Assembly: GCF_004801255.1 (NCBI RefSeq)
Contig: NZ_CP036295.1
Span: 2,306,001 to 2,370,000, forward strand
Direction: 5' to 3'
DNA length: 64,000 nucleotides
Source of the DNA: Desulfovibrio desulfuricans
Lineage (GTDB): Bacteria; Desulfobacterota; Desulfovibrionia; Desulfovibrionales; Desulfovibrionaceae
Position numbers and translations under genes: made by a program
In this document: one piece after another, positions 8,500-16,293 of the stretch
Position numbering within the stretch: position 1 is the stretch's first letter
Layout of the letters: each line of letters begins with the position of its first letter
Notes under the pieces: model-generated
Told to the model about the DNA's origin: nothing
Seen by the model: the letters and a program-made list of their open reading frames with translations, nothing else
Database searches by the model: none

Positions 8500-9138
8500 A
8501 TGTCTGTCACAAATACACACAAACAGCTCCTCGGCCGCAGTCTGGCCCTATACGGATCAGGCTGCCTGATCTTTTCTGTGGGCGCGTATCTTTTTATTCA
8601 TTCCAACCTAGGCACAGACCCCCTGGACACCTTTGCCCTGGGTTTGATGGCGCATATGCCCATGACGGTGGGCATACAAACCCTGGTAGCTCTGTTGTGC
8701 CTGCTCCTGATTGCAGCGTGGACAAAGACGCGCGTCATGCTTTCCCCGCTCATAACGTTCTTTTTTTGCGGCAGCATTATTGACGGTCAGATGGCTCTGG
8801 ATTGGGCGCAGTATACAATCCTGCACTCCTATGTCGCCATGATCACAGGTGGATTTTTATGCGCCTACGGTTCCGCCCTGATCATCATGAGCAACTTCGG
8901 AATCAGAGCCATCGACCTGCTGGCCCTGACAATGTCGTGGCGGCGGAGCATCCCGTTCTGGATTGGTAAAGGCCTTATCGAAGGCTCGCTGCTGCTTTCA
9001 GGCTGGCTACTTGGCGGGCCGGTTGGAGTCGGCACAGTCTGCTTTTTCGTCATGGTCGATGACCTTATCCAGCCAATGATCTGGGCCAATATCTGCTTCT
9101 TTAACCTGAGCAACCACGCCGCACCCAGTGCGGTGTAA
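8500..9138 (+). CDS. YczE/YitT-like multi-pass membrane protein
   Basis: The 212-residue product is almost entirely hydrophobic, with about five to six predicted membrane helices. Segments such as SNLGTDPLDTFALGLM and SNFGIRAIDLLALTMS are the two-fold repeated pattern of the YczE/YyaS/YitT family, whose transport function is unclear. I chose the ATG at 8500 rather than the in-frame ATG at 8488 because GGAGG lies 5 bases upstream. It is the first gene of a plus-strand unit with a methyltransferase and an exporter, opposite a LysR regulator. Confidence 0.8.
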   Translation: MSVTNTHKQLLGRSLALYGSGCLIFSVGAYLFIHSNLGTDPLDTFALGLMAHMPMTVGIQTLVALLCLLLIAAWTKTRVMLSPLITFFFCGSIIDGQMALDWAQYTILHSYVAMITGGFLCAYGSALIIMSNFGIRAIDLLALTMSWRRSIPFWIGKGLIEGSLLLSGWLLGGPVGVGTVCFFVMVDDLIQPMIWANICFFNLSNHAAPSAV

Positions 9139-9179
9139 CCTTGCCAGAACCACATAGACATATATTGAAAGGAGTTTGT

Positions 9180-9857
9180 ATGAACAGTCTCAACAATCCC
9201 ACCGTGCGCAACGTTATTGAGGGCACCTGGACGCTTCAGGCCCAGATTAACCCCATGGCTGAAGCGCAACTGCGCAAGGCTATGGCGCATCATCCCACAC
9301 CATTTTCACACAAAGAACTTGTGGATTTGTGCGCGGAAGGTTCCTTTGCCTGTCCACCCGAAGTCGGCAGGCTGCTCTACGCGCTTGTCCGGGCCATGCG
9401 CCCGCAGGTAGTTGTGGAATTTGGCATGTCCCACGGATTTTCCACCCTGCATATTGCTGCCGCCTTGCGCGACAACGGCGCGGGCAAGCTAGTAACCACC
9501 GAGATGCACAGCGGGAAAATTGCTGTGGCGCGCGATATTCTCGAAGAAGCCGAGCTTGCCCCCTGGGTTGCAATTCTGGAAGGTGACGCGGTGGAAACCC
9601 TGTCCGCCGTGGAGCGTGTGGATATGCTCTACCTTGATGGCTGGACGGATTTTTATCTTGATGTGCTGAAGACGGTCGAACCGAACTTGCGCCCAGGGGC
9701 TTTTATTCAAGCCGATGACATGGGCAAATTCGGCTCCAGCGCAGCCGCGCAAGCCTACCTTGCATATGTGCGCGAGCCTGAAAACGGCTATGTGTCCGTT
9801 TCGTTCAGTGATTACCAGGGATTTGAACAGTCCTGCTGGACGGGAAGAAATTCATGA
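9180..9857 (+). CDS. class I SAM-dependent O-methyltransferase-like protein
   Basis: The 225-residue protein contains a Rossmann-type SAM-binding motif (VVVEFGMSHGFSTLHIAAAL), an acidic second strand (LVTTEMHSGK) and a later DMLYLDGWTD plus LRPGAFIQADDM, the pattern of family 3 O-methyltransferases and related enzymes. AAAGGAG precedes the ATG at 9180. Its last codons overlap the start of the exporter gene by four bases (ATGA), so the two are translationally coupled. The substrate cannot be read from the sequence. Modification followed by export of a small molecule is a reasonable inference. Confidence 0.82.
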   Translation: MNSLNNPTVRNVIEGTWTLQAQINPMAEAQLRKAMAHHPTPFSHKELVDLCAEGSFACPPEVGRLLYALVRAMRPQVVVEFGMSHGFSTLHIAAALRDNGAGKLVTTEMHSGKIAVARDILEEAELAPWVAILEGDAVETLSAVERVDMLYLDGWTDFYLDVLKTVEPNLRPGAFIQADDMGKFGSSAAAQAYLAYVREPENGYVSVSFSDYQGFEQSCWTGRNS

Positions 9858-11398
9858 CCAGCACCGCTTTCAACAATAGTGCTGCGGGGGCTTCTGTGGG
9901 CGGCTCTCAGAGCAATGCAGGATTGCTCTTCCTGATGTCAGCATGCGCCGCCCTGGTTTTTGGCCTGGGCGCAAGCCTTAACCTGGCTGTGGACCGCATT
10001 GCGACGAGTCCTTTGCAACCCTCAGCAAGCCAGGTCCTTTGGATTGTGGATACCTATCTTGTGGTGTTCGGCTGCCTGCTCATCCCTTCCGGGGCTCTGG
10101 GAGACCGCTTCGGGCGCAAGGCAGCATTGATGGCAGGGTTGCTGTTGCTGGCGGCGGGTTCAGCGCTGTCTCTGGCCTCCACAATCCCTTGGCTGCTGTG
10201 CGGGCGGGGTGTAGCTGGAGCCGGAGCTGCACTGATTTTGCCCAATAGCCTGGCCTTGCTGGTGCAGTCCATGGAGGGCGTTGCCCAACGGCGGGCCATT
10301 GCCGTGTGGACGGGCATGGGCGGTCTTGGCGGAGCATTGGGGAATATTTTGGGGGGGCTTGTCTTGCAGTTTTTTGACTGGCAGGCACTCTTTGCCTTTG
10401 CCATTCCTCTCGCTCTGGTGGCGTGGCTGCTTGCAGGCTATCTGGTGCCGCGCCGGGCAGGGCAGCCGAACCCCATAGATGTGCCTGGAACATTTGTGCT
10501 GCTGTGCGGCGTTTTTACCCTGCTTAAGGCGCTGATTGACGGGCAACATGCTGGATGGGTCAGTGCCCCTGTGCTTGCCCTGTTTGCAGCGACTTTCGTT
10601 TTTGCCGTGCTGTTTGTACTTGTGGAAAGGCACAGGCAACACCCACTCATAGATCCGCAAATCTTTCGCAACCGCAGGCTGGGGGCGGGCATGCTTGGCG
10701 TAGCGTTTTCGTTCATTGGCATGTACTCCGTCTTTTTTCTGAACGGGCAGTACCTCATGAGCGCCAAGGAATATTCTCCGATTTTTGTCGGCCTCAGCAT
10801 CCTGCCCATGTGCGCAGTGATGTTCTGGCTTTCGCCGCGGAGCCTGTGGGTGGCAAAGTATCTGGGTTCACGCGCTACCGTGGGGCTGGGAATGCTGGCT
10901 TTGGCCCTGGGCCTCTACCTGCTCAGCCTGTGCACGCCTGACACGGGGTATCTATTTTATGCCTTTGCGGTCAGCGTGATTGGCGTGGGTTCCTCACTGT
11001 CTAATCCATTGCTTTCCCTTGGTATCCTGGCGTCCTTGCCGCCAGGAAAAAGCGGGATGGCTTCGGGATTAAACAGCTTTACGCGCGAAATTGGCGGCGC
11101 TGTCGGCATCGCGCTGTTTGGGAGCCTTCTTGGCAATGCCCTTACAGCCCGGTTGATACCAGAGCCACAGGGGCTGGCAAAACTCGCAAGCCCGGCGGGT
11201 CACGCGGTGCAGCAGACAATTTCTGCCCACCTTGCTGTCCTGCGGCACACTGGAGCAGACCCTGCCTTGCTGCATGCGGCGCAGTGGGCTTTTACCAACG
11301 CCATGGCAGAGGCGCTCCATGTTGTTTTTGCGTTGACTGTGGCCGCCACAATTCTTGTGGTAATGTGGTACTCTGCGGATAACAAAGGTGCGTCATGA
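9854..11398 (+). CDS. MFS transporter, DHA2 (14-TM drug:H+ antiporter) family
   Basis: The 514-residue product has about 14 hydrophobic segments. It carries the DHA2 signatures WIVDTYLVVFGCLLIPSGAL and GDRFGRKAALMAG (motif A) in the first third, and a SGMASGLNSFTREIGGAVGIAL motif late in the protein. The start overlaps the methyltransferase stop. Family members are mostly efflux pumps for drugs or cationic compounds. Together with the LysR regulator it suggests an inducible export operon. Confidence 0.88.
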   Translation: MTSTAFNNSAAGASVGGSQSNAGLLFLMSACAALVFGLGASLNLAVDRIATSPLQPSASQVLWIVDTYLVVFGCLLIPSGALGDRFGRKAALMAGLLLLAAGSALSLASTIPWLLCGRGVAGAGAALILPNSLALLVQSMEGVAQRRAIAVWTGMGGLGGALGNILGGLVLQFFDWQALFAFAIPLALVAWLLAGYLVPRRAGQPNPIDVPGTFVLLCGVFTLLKALIDGQHAGWVSAPVLALFAATFVFAVLFVLVERHRQHPLIDPQIFRNRRLGAGMLGVAFSFIGMYSVFFLNGQYLMSAKEYSPIFVGLSILPMCAVMFWLSPRSLWVAKYLGSRATVGLGMLALALGLYLLSLCTPDTGYLFYAFAVSVIGVGSSLSNPLLSLGILASLPPGKSGMASGLNSFTREIGGAVGIALFGSLLGNALTARLIPEPQGLAKLASPAGHAVQQTISAHLAVLRHTGADPALLHAAQWAFTNAMAEALHVVFALTVAATILVVMWYSADNKGAS

Positions 11399-11485
11399 AC
11401 GTTAACAATTTAATATAATAGATAGAAAAAAACTGCATTCTTTCTATAAATGCTATTTCAGAGAAGTACAGAGGAGGAGTTTTAT

Positions 11486-11614
11486 ATGCAAAGCGCATTT
11501 GTCATAATTTGCGTGTTTGCAGCAATTTTTATTGTTGCACGGCATGTGAGACATCAATGGCGTAAGGGGTTGTATTTTACATCTAACCGCAAGAATACCC
11601 TCGGCACTAAATAA
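11486..11614 (+). CDS. small single-span membrane peptide (42 residues)
   Basis: An ATG at 11486 follows GAGGAGGAG at good spacing and opens a 42-codon frame. Residues 3-18 are hydrophobic (SAFVIICVFAAIFIVA) and are followed by a basic tail rich in Arg, Lys and His. I do not recognise a family. It lies 87 bases after the exporter gene and before a terminator, so it may belong to that transcript. The very good ribosome site is the main support. Confidence 0.45.
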   Translation: MQSAFVIICVFAAIFIVARHVRHQWRKGLYFTSNRKNTLGTK

Positions 11615-11688
11615 TTTTTGTGCTGCGGGGCCGCCTCGCTTCCACCAAAAGGATGGAAGCAGGGTTGGAAAAAATTTGAGCAAAGCAA

Positions 11689-11722
11689 AAGCCCTTATGA
11701 TTTTTATAGTAAGGGCTTAATT
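11689..11722. terminator. rho-independent terminator
   Basis: AAGCCCTTA (11689-11697) pairs with TAAGGGCTT (11710-11718) across a 12-base loop. T-rich sequence lies on both sides. It could end the exporter transcript on the plus strand, and it also sits just past the 3' end of the tRNA-Arg remnant on the minus strand. Confidence 0.75.
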
Positions 11723-11726
11723 TTAA

Positions 11727-11779
11727 TGGTGCGCTGGCGAGATTCTAATTCACGGCCTTTGGCTCCGGGGGCCAGCACC
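11727..11779 (-). pseudogene. 3' half of a tRNA-Arg (CCG), probable relic attachment site
   Basis: The minus strand reads from the anticodon arm (CTGGC-CCCCGGA-GCCAA, anticodon CCG) through the variable loop, T arm and acceptor strand to CCA. The whole 5' half (acceptor 5' strand and D arm) is absent. The T loop reads TTAGAAT instead of TTCGAAT, U33 is C, and the acceptor strand is one base short, so it is not functional. A 3' fragment of this kind is what tRNA-targeting integrases leave at the distal end of an element. Its missing-5' side faces the CobT-like pseudogene, which fits that being the old element. Confidence 0.75.
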
Positions 11780-11824
11780 CTCATCAACCCGATCAAGCAG
11801 TGAAGAGGACTAGGGGATCGCACA

Positions 11825-11841
11825 GTTCACTATGAGTGAAC
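11825..11841. promoter_or_regulatory. short palindrome upstream of the CobT-like pseudogene
   Basis: GTTCACT-ATG-AGTGAAC is a perfect 7-bp inverted repeat with a 3-base centre, about 85 bases before the pseudogene start. It has the size of a repressor operator half-site pair, but nothing else supports a role. Confidence 0.3.
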
Positions 11842-11924
11842 CTCATTAGTGATTTGTCCTGGCTTCATCGTCCTCGAACAGAATAATCATAGTCCCAGTT
11901 CGGGCTTTCTTATTGTGGGGTACC

Positions 11925-13622
11925 ATGATTCGCACAAAAGACGTTCTTAACTGCCTGCCCCTGGTGGCGTCCATCCTAGGTGATCGCTACGGGGTGCAGG
12001 TTCATATCGGCGGCATGGCGGCCTGCACCAACGGCAAGGTCATTTTCTTGCCCTCCTTCCTATGAATTGTGAGCCTGAATTGCTAGCACTGGCCAAAGGG
12101 TTCACTGACCATGAGGCTGCCCATATACGGCACACTGATTTTAATGAGCTGAAAGTTGCAAACCTTGATCCTGTGACCTTTAATTTGTTCAACTGCCTCG
12201 AAGATTGGCGCGTTGAGAAAAAGCTGTCAGGCATTTTCCCTGGCTGCCGGAAAAACCTGAACTGGTTGATACGACGATTCTTTGTAGAACGAGCACAGCC
12301 AAGGGCCGGGGATGATTCCCCGGCCCTTGCTGCTTTGGACTATGTACTGCTGACGGGGAAGGCCTGGGATGTGGATGAGGTGACCCCGGCACGCCAAAAC
12401 GCGGCAAGCATCATGGAGCAGCACTTCCCCGGTCTGAAAGAAGCCCTGGATGCCATATTGGTCAAGGTCTACATCCATTGCCCGGGTACAAAGGCAGCGG
12501 TTGAATACGCGAGGCAGATCGCCCAGGGCATCCGACAGTGGAAACCATCACAACAACTGCGCATGCCCCACGAAAGCACCACGCAAAACAAACGAATCCA
12601 CGGGGAATCACTGCGCAAAGGCAACACGAACGATAAAGGATTAAGCATCGGCGACAGAAAAGACCAACGATTCCAGCACACAAATTAAGCGACAGGGGCA
12701 TCCCGCCCTTTCGCCTGAAGCAGACGCCCCCTTGCGGGCTTTGAGCGCCTCACCGCTCAATGCCTTGTTTCATGCGGAGGCGCAATATCTACCCCAGCAC
12801 ATCGGGGAAATTATGGCGCCTGAGCTTGTCAATTGCAGCGTAGAGTCCGTAGGCGACGCGCTGACTGTCGCTGAAGAAGGCACACGCCAAACAGCCCCCT
12901 TGCCTGCTGAACTGAAGCAGCAAGCGCTTCAGGCCAGCCTTGCCCTACGCACTCGCCTTCAGGGATTTCTGCAGGCGCACACCCAGAAGCGTTGCAGCAT
13001 CGGGAGTAGAGGGACACTGCACGCCAATTCGCTACACCGTCTGCAGGTTGGCAATGCTCGTGTTTTCCAAAAAGAGTCAGAACATCAAGGCATTAACACC
13101 GCTGTTCATGTCCTGCTGGATGTGAGCGGAAGCATGGCTGGCACGCCTATTAATCTTGCCAATCGGGCCTGCTATGCAGTGGCAACAGCACTGAGGCATC
13201 TCCGTGGAGTGAACCCGGCGGAACGGCTTTCCCCGCCACAACGGTCACAAACTCTGTATTCCCCATTATGCGGCACGGGCAACCGGTGCCAGTTATGTTC
13301 GACATTCGAGCTTCTGGCGGGACACCGCTAGCTGGGGCTCTGTGGTGGGTGCTGCACCATGCTGCCCCTCAAAGGAACAGCGCAAGATGATCCTGGTTAT
13401 CACTGACGGCATGCCGGACAACCCGCTGGCCGCGAACAATGCCATAGGGGTGGCCCAAGAACTCGGCTTTGAAGTTCATGGCCTTGGCATTCGGAATGAA
13501 CACATCACGCACCTACTGCCGGACACCAGCAGGGTGGTCAACGACCTGCCCGATCCGGTGCCTGCCATGTTTGCCCTGCTGCAGGCTGCATTACTCAAAG
13601 GGGGGTGTAGCATGATGGTGCC
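11925..13622 (+). pseudogene. CobT-like von Willebrand A domain protein, multiply frameshifted
   Basis: Consecutive frames carry one homologous protein in pieces. The N-terminus is MIRTKDVLNCLPLVASILGD (11925-12062). A metal-site-like HEAAHIR follows in FTDHEAAHIRHTDF (12062 to about 12590). The VWA MIDAS region DVSGSMAG lies near 13120, then MFDIRASGGTPLAGALWW in another frame near 13290, and ILVITDGMPDNPL in yet another from 13386. At least four frame changes are needed (near 12060, 12600-12730, 13220-13290, 13375). Intact relatives are CobT-like proteins in integrative elements, normally beside a MoxR/CobS-like ATPase, which is absent here. It lies on the element side of the tRNA-Arg relic. 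Confidence 0.75.
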
Positions 13623-13718
13623 CCTCGATTTCAGACCTTGGTACCGGACGGGAATATTCCGTTTCTTACGCTTAACAAAAAACGGCGCACCCCGCGCTGT
13701 TAAACGCAGGGAGGGTAA

Positions 13719-13793
13719 ATGAACAACTATGTTAGCTGGATACCAGTTGTGATAGCTGTACTTCAGGTCATCAAAAATAACTGGGACCACTAG
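13719..13793 (+). CDS. very small hydrophobic peptide (24 residues)
   Basis: An ATG at 13719 follows GGGAGGG and opens a 24-codon frame (begins MNNYVSWIPVVIAVLQ). It is hydrophobic with a polar end. It lies just after the VWA pseudogene. Peptides of this size cannot be assigned, so the call rests on the ribosome site alone. Confidence 0.25.
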   Translation: MNNYVSWIPVVIAVLQVIKNNWDH

Positions 13794-13869
13794 CCCCTCT
13801 CAGGCTGGCATGCAGGAGGCGGGAATAACCCGCCTCCTGCAATTTTATAAGAATAAAAGGAGCAAAAAC

Positions 13870-14022
13870 ATGAGCAAAACTTGGATATTTATTGGTGGCA
13901 TGGTGGCAGGAATCGCAGGTGTATTTGCTGCGGCTTTTGCGGCTGAAGAGATAGAGGCCAAAGGCAACACGACACTTGAAGGCAACGGCAAGTTGGCTTT
14001 GCCGGAAGGTGACGGCAGGTAG
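13870..14022 (+). CDS. small membrane-anchored or exported protein (50 residues)
   Basis: AAAGGAG lies 6 bases before the ATG at 13870. The first 25 residues are hydrophobic and small-residue rich (WIFIGGMVAGIAGVFAAAFA), followed by an acidic and glycine-rich tail. This could be a signal peptide or a single membrane span. The family is not recognised. It follows the VWA pseudogene and may be a remnant passenger of the same element. Confidence 0.45.
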   Translation: MSKTWIFIGGMVAGIAGVFAAAFAAEEIEAKGNTTLEGNGKLALPEGDGR

Positions 14023-14496
14023 AACACCGCGTCGTGATTTCAGGGTAGGGATTCTTTGGGAATTCCTGCCCTACAAGCTGTTGTAGCTTTATTCCTTTTT
14101 TGACTGAATCTTGTTGAGGCGGTTAAAAAGAAACATATGCGCTCCACAACTACTTCGCCCTCTAGCGCGCAAATGACTGAAGTGTGAAAGACCTGAACAG
14201 TTTGACCTGCAGGACGGCATAACCCAGATATGATTAATGGATCCTGCGTACTGATGCAAAATGGTCACAGCACCCGCCTGTTAAATGCAATTTTACGACT
14301 TTCGCCCTGAAAGATTGGCGGAAGATCAATTTTCTCCTTTCTGCTACGTGCACGTTGAGAACTCTTTAACAATTCAATGCAATCATACAATTTTATGTAA
14401 ATTTTTAATTTTATTTTAGCATAGCTACATATTAATGTTACAATAATTCATAAAAAATGAAATTCAAAAATTATTACATAGATGCAAAATAGTTAT
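14023..14496. other. intergenic region, no gene seen
   Basis: This 474-base stretch becomes very AT-rich after 14340. No frame with a convincing ribosome site is visible. It separates the element remnant from the sigma-54 activator gene, whose 3' end faces it. Confidence 0.6.
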
Positions 14497-15999
14497 CTAA
14501 TAGAAAGAATCATCAATCTTCAGCATCTTTATCCTATAGCGCAATCCAGCTGGCGTAAGATGCATCATCCGCGCGGCCTTGGCGACATTCCCGCCAGTGA
14601 TGCGCAACACATTATTTATGCATGAAGATTCGTATGCATTCATGCATTCTTTAAGCGAAACAGCTGCACCTCTCTGAATCATGCTATAGTCGTAATACAA
14701 TTCTCTATGATTATTTTCAATAATTAAGGCTGCTTCCGACAGTTGTTCTACGGGTACGCCCGCTGATTCCTTGCGGTCTTTCTGGTAGAACTCAAGAAAA
14801 TGCTTTGGAAGCGAATTGAGATCAATGGAACGTTCTTCGTTCATCATTGCCAGGCTGCCCTCAATCACATGCTCCAGCTCTCTGACATTACCAGGCCAAT
14901 GGTATTCCATGAACATGCTCATGGCCTCGTTGGAAATACTAACCGGATTGCCGCCCTCCGTCTTTGCCACCACAGATTTGACAAGCAGGGGAATATCCTC
15001 TCGCCTTTCGCGCAATGGAGGCACTGCCAAACTTACCACCGCAAGGCGATAAAAAAAGTCTCGGCGCAGTACGCCGCTCTGCACCGCCTCAAGCGGATGC
15101 TGATTGAGAACGCTGATAATCCGCACATCGACAGAAATTTCTTCGCTCGATCCAAGTCGACGGACTCGCTTTTCCTGCAAAACGCGTAGCAACTTGGCTT
15201 GCAGACCAAGCGGCATGGAGTTGAGCTCGTCCAACAGAATGGTGCCGTGGTTGGCTTCTTCAAAAAGGCCGGGCTTATCTGAGGCGTCGGTATAGGTGCC
15301 CTTGGTGGTGCCAAACAAGATGCTTTCGAGCAACGTTTCTGGAATAGCCGCGCAGTTAACTGGCACAAAAGGAAAGGCCGCCCTGCTGCTCGCTGCGTGT
15401 ATGGCCTGAGCGAAAACCTCTTTGCCAGTGCCGCTTTCTCCCCAGATCATGATGGGCGAGCTTGAATGGGCTGCTGCACGCGCGGCCTCAATCACCGCCA
15501 CAAGAACCTGATCCTTCCCAACAAGATCGTTGAATGAATACAACGTCTGCGGTTTATTACAGCTCCGTCCTTCATTTCTGCGTATGCCAAGTTTACCAAG
15601 AATGTCTTCACCAAGCCAACTTGTAAACGCAATAACGCCATCTTTAACACCACTATCAAACAGTGCAAAGAAATCCGTGACAGTTCGAGTCATAAAATTG
15701 TTTGTTGTTTTATAGGTATATACCATCCTTAAGATAGGCCTTCCTTTTTGGAGGCACTCAATTGTCGGTATACATTTGATGTCATGCGGAACATACAGAT
15801 TGGTAATATGCTTACCAATAACCTGATCAAATCCATCAATCCGCTGCTGAATCGGATTCATGTATCTGCATATTCCTTCTGCATCAACAACAGCAACGCC
15901 AATACTCATACCATCCCAGATAGCAAGCATGGACGGATTAAGCACGCTTTCGCGGCTTACACTGGCAAACCTGCGTCGCAGGGTTGAGTCATGTGCCAT
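14497..15999 (-). CDS. PAS-AAA-Fis sigma-54-dependent transcriptional activator
   Basis: The 500-residue protein has a PAS sensor at about residues 26-130, an AAA+ domain with Walker A GESGTGKE (187-194) and Walker B ILLDELN (244-250), and a C-terminal Fis-type helix-turn-helix (about 458-492, GGNVAKAARMMHLTPAGLRYRI). The loop that contacts sigma-54, normally GAFTGA, reads GTYTDA (224-229), which keeps the central Thr. It is divergent from the GRE operon at 16294, which has a -24/-12 promoter. Two more such promoters lie near 23.2-23.4 kb, so it is the likely activator of all three units. The PAS domain probably senses the GRE substrate or redox state, which is inferred. Confidence 0.92.
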   Translation of the reverse strand: MAHDSTLRRRFASVSRESVLNPSMLAIWDGMSIGVAVVDAEGICRYMNPIQQRIDGFDQVIGKHITNLYVPHDIKCIPTIECLQKGRPILRMVYTYKTTNNFMTRTVTDFFALFDSGVKDGVIAFTSWLGEDILGKLGIRRNEGRSCNKPQTLYSFNDLVGKDQVLVAVIEAARAAAHSSSPIMIWGESGTGKEVFAQAIHAASSRAAFPFVPVNCAAIPETLLESILFGTTKGTYTDASDKPGLFEEANHGTILLDELNSMPLGLQAKLLRVLQEKRVRRLGSSEEISVDVRIISVLNQHPLEAVQSGVLRRDFFYRLAVVSLAVPPLRERREDIPLLVKSVVAKTEGGNPVSISNEAMSMFMEYHWPGNVRELEHVIEGSLAMMNEERSIDLNSLPKHFLEFYQKDRKESAGVPVEQLSEAALIIENNHRELYYDYSMIQRGAAVSLKECMNAYESSCINNVLRITGGNVAKAARMMHLTPAGLRYRIKMLKIDDSFY

Positions 16000-16130
16000 T
16001 TTTCACATCCTTTTAGCCAAACAGCCTCTTGTGGGAAAAACCGACATGGCTGCCTATTTTGAGTATCTGTTTTTTTTAAAAAAGACAAATTTCTTTCTTT
16101 TTATGAAATTTTCTTACGCATTTTTGTGAA

Positions 16131-16147
16131 GTTAAACAGGCCTTAAC
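16131..16147. promoter_or_regulatory. possible upstream activator site
   Basis: GTTAA-ACAGGCC-TTAAC is a short inverted repeat 48 bases before the -24 element of the GRE promoter. Enhancer sites of sigma-54 activators are usually inverted repeats, though more often 80-150 bases upstream. I did not find the same repeat near the other two sigma-54 elements, so confidence is low. Confidence 0.25.
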
Positions 16148-16194
16148 AAGGTGCTCGCCCGCCCTTTAACGCTTTTGGCAATAAAACCAGCGCG

Positions 16195-16210
16195 TGGCAC
16201 AGCTTGTGCT
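16195..16210 (+). promoter_or_regulatory. sigma-54 (-24/-12) promoter of the GRE operon
   Basis: TGGCACAGCTTGTGCT matches TGGCACG-N4-TTGCW at all but two specified bases, with GG and GC exactly 10 bases apart. Transcription would start near 16221, about 70 bases before the GRE start codon. It resembles the element upstream of the permease (TGGCACAGCCTTTGCT on the minus strand), differing at three of sixteen positions. Confidence 0.75.
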
Positions 16211-16293
16211 TATCCCCACATAAACGCGTTGTTTTCTTACAAGCAAAAAACCTGCCTATGCGTATGCAAGGCAAAACTAGTTAGGAGTATACA

